A DNA stretch of 64,000 nucleotides, from the NCBI GenBank assembly GCA_035079385.1, contig JAVHKY010000054.1:4875501-4939500 (forward strand), read 5' to 3'. The notes under the pieces were generated by a model. That model was not told where the DNA came from. It made no database searches and worked only from the letters and a program-made list of their open reading frames with translations. Both the position numbers and the translations under genes were made by a program. Shown one piece after another: positions 56,950-64,000 of the stretch (its first letter is position 1; each line of letters opens with the position of its first letter). Source of the stretch: Aspidiotus rigidus (lineage: Eukaryota; Arthropoda; Insecta; Hemiptera; Diaspididae).

Positions 56950-58951
56950 ATGTATATATAACCTTCCAATAACTCTGACCAAACTTAACTCAACTCTTCG
57001 AAAAAATCTTAAAAACGCATCTCCAGGTCCAGATAACATCCATGCAAGTATGCTCAAAAACTTACACTCAAACTCTCTCGAATATCTTCTTCCACTCTTC
57101 AACTCGATTCTCTCACAAGGTATCTACCCTTCAAGCTGGAAATTAGCATACATTCTTCCTATTTCGAAACCTAATTCAGACCCTACACTCCCTTCATCAT
57201 ATCGACCAATTGCTCTCACTAGCGTGCTGGGAAAATTATTCCAAAAAATTATCAATAAAAGATTATGGTGGTTCCTAGAACAAAATAATTTACTGTCATC
57301 GATACAATACGGTTTTAGAAAAGGACGAAACGCAACTCAAGCCCTGGCAGACCTTCAAAATCAAATAGAATTAGCCTTCCTCTCTAAATCCTCCCTTTAT
57401 TCTATATTTTTCGGCCCCTAAGAGGCTTATCCTCGTGTTTGGAGACACTACATATGCAAACAATTAAAACATTTTGGTCTACAAGGTAATTTTCTCAAAA
57501 TTCTTCAGAGTTTTTTAAGATATAGATACATACCAGTTAGAATACAAAATCAACTCTCCTTAAAATTCAAGATCGAAAATGGCGTCCCGCAAGGGGAAGT
57601 TCTCAGTGTCCTCCTCTTTCTGGTAGCCATCAATGATCTTCCACTCAACACTAACTTCCCTATCTCCCAAAGACTTTTTGCAGACGACTACAGTCTCTCT
57701 CTCTGCGCAAACAACCTGAAGAGGGCCCACAGACTTCTTCAAGAAGCCCTAAATGATATTTCTACATGGTCAAATTACCCCCTTCTATTCCTCCTCCCCA
57801 AATTTAAAATTTCCAAATAAAAACCACAAATTTAGTTAAATTTCTTGGTCTCTGGTTTGATCAAAAACTTACATGGATCCCTCATATCAAATCATTAAAA
57901 GCCAAGTGCCTCCGTTCAATTAATGTACTCAAATACCTCTCTCTTCCCCGAACGGGATGCAATCGAAGATTACTTTTAAATCTCTACAAAAGTATCACTC
58001 GATCTCAATTGGATTACGGCGCTCTTGTCTACAACCTAGCCAGTACATATGCTCTATCGTTACTCGAAACCATTCAAACTACTTCTCTAAGACTTGTCAC
58101 CGGGGCATTAAGAACCAGCCCCAAACTTAGTCTGTGCGCTGAAACTGCTGAACCCCCTCTCTCCATTCGCCGAGCCATTCTTTCATCAAACCTTCTTGTT
58201 TCAGTATCTCAATTTCCTGATCTCCCCATCTACAAATCCATTCTTTCAAAAACTAATCCGGTTTTCATTCAACATCCAAGCAAACATATCCGAACCCTCC
58301 TAGAAACCTCCTGTTCTCGCCGCTTCAAAATTAAAGCTTTTGTTCCGATTATCTCTAACATTCCTCCTTGGCTGCTTCCTGTCCCTGACATCCGATTAGA
58401 TCTTACAGAAAATAATTCCATCTATAGAGAACACCATAAAAAAATATTAGATCAATATTCAGACCATACCCTATGTATAGCCGACGGCTCTAAACTCAAC
58501 AACAATACGGCGTACGCATTTTCTATTGGTCGAAAAATACAAACTCACCGTCTACGTGACGCAGCGTCAGCATTTACAGCTGAACTAGTTGGAATCCTGA
58601 CCTGTGTGTCAAAACTAGCCCAACTCCAACCGCGACAAAAATATATCCTCCGAACAGACTCCCTCTCATCTCTCCATGCTATCAACGACGTTTTCTCTAT
58701 CAACTCACTCATTCAACGAATTTTTCTGGCTTTTTACACATTAAAATCAATCAATTCTCACCTTACTCTAGTGTGGATTCCGGACTATGTCGACTTCCCC
58801 CCTCCCGATGCTGTTGATGAAGCAGCTAAACAAGCTACCTCACTACCAAAAGTAACTGACCCCATATTGATCCCGGCTAAAGATTCGAAAATATTATGTT
58901 TCTACGTTCTCTAATCTCTGGCACTCTTCCTGGGAAAATCAATCCAACAAT
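56950..58951 (+). mobile_element. Non-LTR retrotransposon (LINE) ORF2: RT and RNase H, broken and 5'/3' truncated
   Basis: RT begins NASPGPDNIHASMLKNL and continues SSYRPIALTSVLGKLFQKII, YGFRKGRNATQALADL (57050-57420), then after frame changes GVPQGEVLSVLLF and LFADDYSLSL (57578-57710) with the catalytic Asp pair intact. From 58009 an open frame of 301 codons holds the thumb (DYGALVYN) and an RNase H domain: CIADGSKLNNNTAYA, AFTAELVGIL, LRTDSLSSLHAI and LVWIPDYVDF, where the usual Ser-His reads Asp-Tyr, so a conserved His is lost. Codons in a third frame (NLWHSSWENQSN) continue to 58951, where TIR element copy F cuts it off. The order fits Jockey/I-type elements. Confidence 0.85.
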
Positions 58952-59650
58952 CCCAATAAATCAGATCGTCCAGATGTCTCAGTTGATTTTGAGTAAATGT
59001 TGACCGAAAATAGACTGAGGGGGCGCTCTGATGAGTGACTAATAACAGACCAACATTTCCAGTCGATTTACTTCCGCTCTTCTCTACCATATTTAGACCA
59101 CATTTAAAGCAACTTGACACAATTTTGAATGAAAAAATTAGTCGATCTGTAGGTGATGTAGGTATCATAAAATGGTCTATCCTCAGTCATTGGCCATACT
59201 TCCTCTGCAATTGACTATATTTTGACCATTTTTGACCAAAAAAAGAGTCGATTTCTAGGGAACCTTGACGATATAAAATATTTTCTCATAGTAAATATTT
59301 AATCATTGTCAACAAACCACCATAATTAGAATTCTTCTGATGACGAAAAAGATTAGTAGATTTCTGGGCAATGTAGACGATTATAAAATAGTCTGTTGTA
59401 GCCTATATTCAAGCGATATTAATGGACCACTACAAATAGACCCCTTTTGACGAAGCAGAACAATCAAGTTTTGGGCAATAGAGACGCCATAAAACAGTCT
59501 ATAGTTAGATGATATTAACAGACCACCATTTTCGATAGGAAAAACCAGTCCATATCTAAGGCTTTCTCATGTAAGAGAAGAAAGAAATGAAGATAGCAAT
59601 CTCGTCAGCAGGATTATATCGAGAGGAGTGCGATTTTGGTCTAAAATTAC

Positions 59651-59771
59651 ACTATTAATTAGTATACCTTCAATTATTTATGGGCAATGTTCAGAAATTT
59701 GTGGAATTTATCATGGATTTATACCAATTAAAATTGAATCATTAAATTTAAATAATTTTTTAAAATGAATC
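59651..59771 (+). pseudogene. cox2: Mitochondrial cox2 3' fragment (numt) in copy F
   Basis: [17 protein letters not shown] and NNFLKW are intact in the mitochondrial code. The TAA stop of other copies reads TCA here. Upstream, GGTCTAAAATTACACTATTAATT replaces the GGTATATTAATT of copies B, C and D, a difference shared with copy E. Confidence 0.85.
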
Positions 59772-60352
59772 TCAATAGTATATGTATTTATTTATTTAAA
59801 TTTAATTTATAAAATTCGTACATCATTACGTCATTTTAATTATAAATTTAATTATTATAATTTAATTGATATAATACAATAATTATGATTAATCTTCATC
59901 AATTTATCATTTATAAATTAATTTTTATCAATTTAATTTATGTTAATTTTGTTATTTAAATCAACTCTCTAAGAAAACTGTTTTTTAATAATTTTTTTAT
60001 TTGTCATAAATAAACCTAATAATTTTTTATTAATTGAATGTAAAATTGAGTAAAAAAAATGAAAAATATCATTCTGGTTCGATATGATTATTTAAAATCA
60101 TTGAAATGATTAAATAATTAATTCTCATTTAAAGGATTAAATATGTTAAATAAATTGAATGATATAAAAAGTTATTTAGTTTCAATTTTTTTAGTTGTTT
60201 TATAATAATTTTTATTGAAAATTAAGATAAATATTTTTATTAAATAAATTATTCTGAAAAAAAAAAAATGATAATTTTGATTAAATCAACTATATCAAGA
60301 AAATTCAAATAAGATCTTTATTTTTTCAAACCAATATTATATTATAAACTTC

Positions 60353-60573
60353 TTAACCCCTTCCCTACCGCCGTCACAAATGTGTGACGCTTGAAAAACT
60401 ATCCACAGCCCGCCGTCACATATGTGTGACAGTAAATACATTGTTTTAAATGCATGTATCTCAAGTGCGGGCTGTCGCAATGATTTCTAACTTGGTTTGC
60501 GGGCTGTGAGAAATTTTGCGCTTCGGGCTGTGAGTAAAATTTCGAAAAAGCGGTGCGGTAGCGAAAGGGTTAA
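60353..60573. mobile_element. piggyBac-type MITE inserted in copy F
   Basis: TTAA flanks both sides (60353-60356 and 60570-60573). The inside ends are CCCCTTCCCTACCGC and the inverse GCGGTAGCGAAAGGG, with a body of about 213 bp of higher GC. TTAA target duplication and a CCC start are the hallmarks of piggyBac-like elements. It contains GTCACAAATGTGTGAC-type palindromes and no coding sequence. Confidence 0.85.
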
Positions 60574-61344
60574 ATAATCTTGAAATTTGATTTCAAAAAA
60601 TAAAATTGATATAAAATTGATATAAAATTTAAAAAAATTATATTTAATAATTATTCCTGTTGGAACTCCTTAAATTGAATATAATAAATGTAATATTTTT
60701 ATGATTAGTAGAATATGTTCATTTATTGAATAATTTTATTATCAATAATATTAATTTTTAAATTTTAAATTTTAATTTAAATATCTTTATTTAACTGCGA
60801 GTTTGCGAGCAATATGACAGTTGATTCATTCCTAAGAAATTGGCTGGAAATTTCGAGCAAAAATGAGTGACCGCGGTTTGCACGAGAATAGACCAAAAAA
60901 AAAGAGTAAAAATATTGGTGAATGTTGAGGAAAAATCTACTCAAAATGGATCAAGGTATCTCCCAAAATATCTGCCCAGAAATCGACTAGAAATCTTAGT
61001 CAAAATTGAGTGATAAATACAATATCAATTTTCGACTAAGAAACGAGGAAAAATTCCATTTTGTATTGACAATTATAACGACCAAAAAATGGGTCGAAAT
61101 GTATTCCGTATAGTATCAAAAATCAACTAAAAATATGATCAAAATTTAGTAGGAATAATATCAGACCAACAATCAACTGAAATGAATAGACAAAATTTGG
61201 TCGATTTATCTCAAAAATTTACTAAAAATCAACCTTTTTCTGATGGTATCATAATATTTGGTCTTTTTTCAGTCGTACGACCAAAAGCCAACCAATGTTG
61301 ACCATATAGTGATGGTCGATTTGGTTTATCGGGCTAGAGAAGAA

Positions 61345-61581
61345 ACAGCGCTACGAGAAGAGTTGGTCAAAATTTCGGTTGAGATAAAACAGTCTTTCTA
61401 GCACGAAATGCCAAACTTCTTTTACGAGTGTGGTCAAAAAGGGGGTATGAATGAGCTTTCAAGAGCATTAGCAAAGCTCGAGAACGTCGGGACAATGAAT
61501 CTTTTCATTTTGCAAGTAGAAAAAATACCACCATTCAATCTGACCACGGTATCGAGTACAAGTGACTTCATGGAATGATGA
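61345..61581 (+). pseudogene. Broken exon resembling the last exon of secreted protein gene 5
   Basis: One plus-strand frame reads EELVKISVEIKQSF, a TAG stop, HEMPNFFYECGQKGGMNELS, KLENVGTMNLFILQ and LTTVSSTSDFME before TGA. It matches the layout of exon 4 of the gene at 62111-63449 (VKEIKAERDKIASEAKRFFV, MELPVFLNTF, then VVETSTIS), with modest identity. The 5' side is cut by TIR element copy F, which ends at 61333. No signal exon is present. Either the element broke a sixth gene or the stop came first. Confidence 0.5.
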
Positions 61582-61859
61582 CACCGAATGGTAATCAAAT
61601 TAAAATTTTTCCTGAATATCGTGTATTTGTATAATATTGTGGCTGAATTTGAAGACGAGTTGTTGAAAGGGACCACGAATCTTTATAGGTACTGGATTGG
61701 GTTATCTGAACTGAATTTGTTTCGTCTTGCTCTATAATTACTTAAAGCATGGAAATTTTGAAATAAACGTTACTAAACTACAATACCTACTTAATATTTT
61801 TTGATCGAAACCTGCATCAATCTATTATAATTAGGCTCTTCAACCTAAAATTTTTTTCT

Positions 61860-62060
61860 ATTAATAATGATAAAAACCCTGCGTATAAACAATGATGTGG
61901 AAAAAACTTACGAGCAAATCGAAACGTCATTTCTTTCAAATCAAAGAAATAATCTCAGTCGTACGCACATACTTACCTTGTTCTATGAAGATAACGTCAA
62001 GGAAATTGATTACGAAATCGACGTAGACGAGGTTAAATTGTATTGACGTAACGTAGTTCT
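61860..62060 (+). other. Open stretch of unclear status
   Basis: An ATG at 61868 opens 59 codons (NNDVEKTYEQIETSFLSNQR, YEDNVKEIDYEIDVDEVKLY), rich in Glu, Asp and Asn, ending just upstream of gene 5. No signal peptide is seen. It may be an exon relic or chance. Confidence 0.25.
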
Positions 62061-62110
62061 AGACATTGCATCTGTTTTCTAATATACCTTTCATTCGAAA
62101 GTTTTTCCGG

Positions 62111-63449
62111 ATGAAACCTTTTTTGTTTTATACGGCTTTCGTCACAACTTTTGTTTTAACTGAGGTACGTTACCTAGTTAATAATATCAATAATATCGGG
62201 TACATTCTTTTCTACAGATTTGATATGGAAGCTAAAAATGAATTTAAAATTGTTTGAGAGAGATATTCACACGACAGATTTGTGGATAATGCGTGTAAAG
62301 AACATTAATTCAGGTTAAAAAATTAATCTTGCAGAGTCAAACTCAACCAACCCAACTTTACTTCGCAGCTCATTTACTGGACGAACAACTCGCGTTTCAA
62401 GAAAGAATAATTGGCAATGCAGCGATTCCTCGTGAAAAGATTTTGCCCTTAATAAAGGTATCATATAAGTAACAAGTATAAATTTATAGTTCCTTCATAG
62501 TTTTTAATTGGGACTATTGATTCTACATGTACGTTCCTTCGTTGATCGTATCACGACTAATAGTAGGTACATTTACTTTTAATGCTCTCGAGCAATCGAG
62601 CATATCCATGAAAAAAGGCGCATAGGCGGCAACTTGCTCCGGGGTTCGAGCACCCCTCGAGATTTTCAGAGGTGGAAACACGTGCGTGCGAGGCGCGAAA
62701 TTTTTTGCCCCCACCTCTCTAAATTCACTTCGAGCACCCCTCGGGAAAATTGTAAGTTGCCGCCTATGAGAAGGTGTCTACTGCGACTCGATCATTGTAT
62801 GGTTACGGTGCTTTCAATATCTGCATCACCTATTTTTCTACTCCTCAAGACATTGATTGATGTATACCGAGTCATTTTCTCAAATTACAGCATAAGGATC
62901 CGGACATAGAATGGAAAAATATGCGATCATTGGCTCAATATGAAGATTTGATCAAAGACCGTCTGAGCCATTTTTTGAATAGAAGTAGTCAAATCCTCCA
63001 AAATTATTTTCACAATACGTCATGTAGCGGAAAGGTTTGTAAAATTTTCTTATCACGTAGGTTGGTATTCCAAATAGATTTTGATTGGAAGAAATCTGAA
63101 ATCTATAGGTCACTAATTTTGATACAAGAATTAGGTACATTTACTCTTATTTACGTTTTTCGTGGACTCAAATTAATTTTCTTGTTATTTATCCCAGGTA
63201 CTCGTAAACGCAGAAATGGTGAAGGAGATCAAAGCTGAACGCGATAAAATAGCTTCGGAAGCGAAAAGATTTTTCGTGATGGAACTGCCCGTCTTCCTCA
63301 ATACTTTCATTGGGGATGTAGGCGCTTTGAAACCAGAAAAATCGGATAATGGCAGTAAGACGACTAATAAAGGATTTGGCACACGTTACGTCGTTGAAAC
63401 GAGTACTATTTCACTAGGTCAGAATTCAAATAAAGGTTATGCCAATTGA
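62111..63449 (+). CDS. Secreted protein gene 5, four coding exons, same architecture as the minus-strand cluster
   Basis: I do not recognise the product. The exons are 62111-62164, 62335-62457, 62891-63034 and 63198-63449, with GT-AG introns of 170, 433 and 163 bp, all phase 0. Exon 1 encodes MKPFLFYTAFVTTFVLTE, an 18-residue signal peptide; an earlier in-frame ATG at 62066 would add 15 residues before it. Exon 2 (41 codons) has LYFAAHLLDEQLAFQERIIG. Exon 3 has LAQYEDLIKDRLSHFLNRSS, HNTSCSGK. Exon 4 has VKEIKAERDKIASEAKRFFV, MELPVFLNTF and a Gly/Asn/Thr-rich tail. The product is 190 residues. Exons 1 and 2 have the same codon counts as member 4 (18 and 41), but motifs differ and there is one extra intron, so common descent is an inference. 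Confidence 0.72.
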
Positions 63450-64000
63450 ATGAGACATTTAATCACTATTCACGAAGACTAACATCATAGTTCTTGAGCA
63501 AAAGTTATCATAAAAATTATTGTGTGTAGAAAATCCCAGCTTTACTTCGGATTAATATGCTCTCAAACACCCTCAGTATTTTTTTTTTGAAAAATATACC
63601 TACGTAATGCTCTCGATCTATAGTTCGTATAATTATGTAGTTACAAGAAGCCACAGGTTGACCGATAGTCTAGTCTGCGTGTCTGCTTTGGAATTATATT
63701 CACTATGTGAATTACTTGAATAAATTTTCCTGCTCTTTCAAGTGTATCGGTGACTGGCAAATAGGAATTCTCTCTTATAATTGAGAAGTTTTACAATGAT
63801 CGGGTGCCCTTTTGACAGATAACTCCTCAATTGCACAAAGGGGATTTTTTAGTCAGTCGAATGATCTTACTTCGATAAAGTTCGGCCACAGCGACGTCTT
63901 CTCGTTATGAGAAATCTCTTGTATTTCTTGTCTGATGCATCTTACCATAAGAATATCTATTCCACTTACCTTTGATTGGCGGACGAAAAAGAAGTCTGAG
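63450..64000. other. 3' flank of gene 5; no gene recognised
   Basis: No open frame or repeat of note is seen. The end of the window may run into another gene (CTTACCTTTGATTGGCGG near 63965 has a donor-like CTTACCT on the minus strand), but this is too little to call. Confidence 0.35.

Larger units (their letters stand above)
58952..61333 (-). mobile_element. TIR element copy F (mtDNA-carrying), complete, with a MITE inside
   Basis: The left end is CCCAATAAATCAGATCG (one change from CCCGATAAA) and the right end GGTCGATTTGGTTTATCGGG at 61333. The flanking dinucleotides are AT and CT, so no clear target duplication remains. It is 2382 bp, longer than the other copies because a ~220-bp element lies at 60353. 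Left of it is a LINE, right of it a broken exon of the secreted-protein cluster. Confidence 0.85.

Noticed and set aside
59020..59060. CTCTGATGAGTGACTAA in the TIR element as a hammerhead core
   Set aside because: The CUGAUGAG box is present, but no stem II and GAAA follow.

Overview
This window reads as nuclear DNA of an insect. The evidence is the final exons of an apterous/LHX2-LHX9-type LIM-homeobox gene, an insect-type CHK/ecdysteroid-kinase-like gene, many GT-AG introns, Penelope-like, LINE and mariner relics, and embedded fragments of an insect-like mitochondrial cox2 gene that needs the invertebrate mitochondrial code. The order cannot be fixed from sequence alone; a hymenopteran is a guess. 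Most of the window is repeats, so most open frames are not genes.

Layout. 1-19.7 kb: an AT-rich terminal-inverted-repeat (TIR) element carrying mitochondrial DNA (copies A, B and C), arrays of ~150-bp and ~118-bp repeats, and one Penelope-like element (12.47 to 6.9 kb, minus strand) split by a 3-kb composite element that itself holds a LINE tail. 20.3-20.9 kb: last two coding exons of the LIM-homeobox gene (+). 22.2-27.1 kb: low-complexity A/T arrays, a ~660-bp tandem duplication and a second decayed Penelope-like element. 28.0-29.2 kb: CHK-kinase-like gene (-). 30.1-31.4 kb: second, inverted copy of the composite element. 31.4-37.1 kb: AT-rich and palindromic repeats, a third Penelope-like relic and a LINE relic.

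37.4-63.4 kb holds the most interesting unit, a cluster of small genes that I do not recognise. Four minus-strand paralogs (38.3-37.4, 44.6-43.7, 51.75-50.9 and 55.6-54.9 kb) each have an exon of 16-18 codons encoding a signal peptide starting MKRF, a 41-44-codon second exon and a 121-132-codon third exon, all joined by phase-0 introns. They predict secreted, nearly cysteine-free, probably helical proteins of 180-192 residues. A fifth gene on the plus strand (62.1-63.4 kb) has the same first two exon sizes and total length (190 residues) but little sequence similarity, and a broken exon resembling its last exon lies at 61.35-61.58 kb, right against TIR element copy F.

The second notable system is the ~2.1-2.4-kb TIR element itself (six copies, A-F). 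Its ends read CCCGATAAA..TTTATCGGG, three copies have 2-bp target duplications, and each of the five copies that reaches the relevant part (B-F) carries a ~930-bp AT-rich core ending in the 3' end of mitochondrial cox2. This looks like a mitochondrial fragment captured and multiplied by a DNA transposon. A perfect 345-bp head-to-head Penelope hairpin (45.4-46.3 kb) and hammerhead-like cores at Penelope 3' ends are further points of interest.
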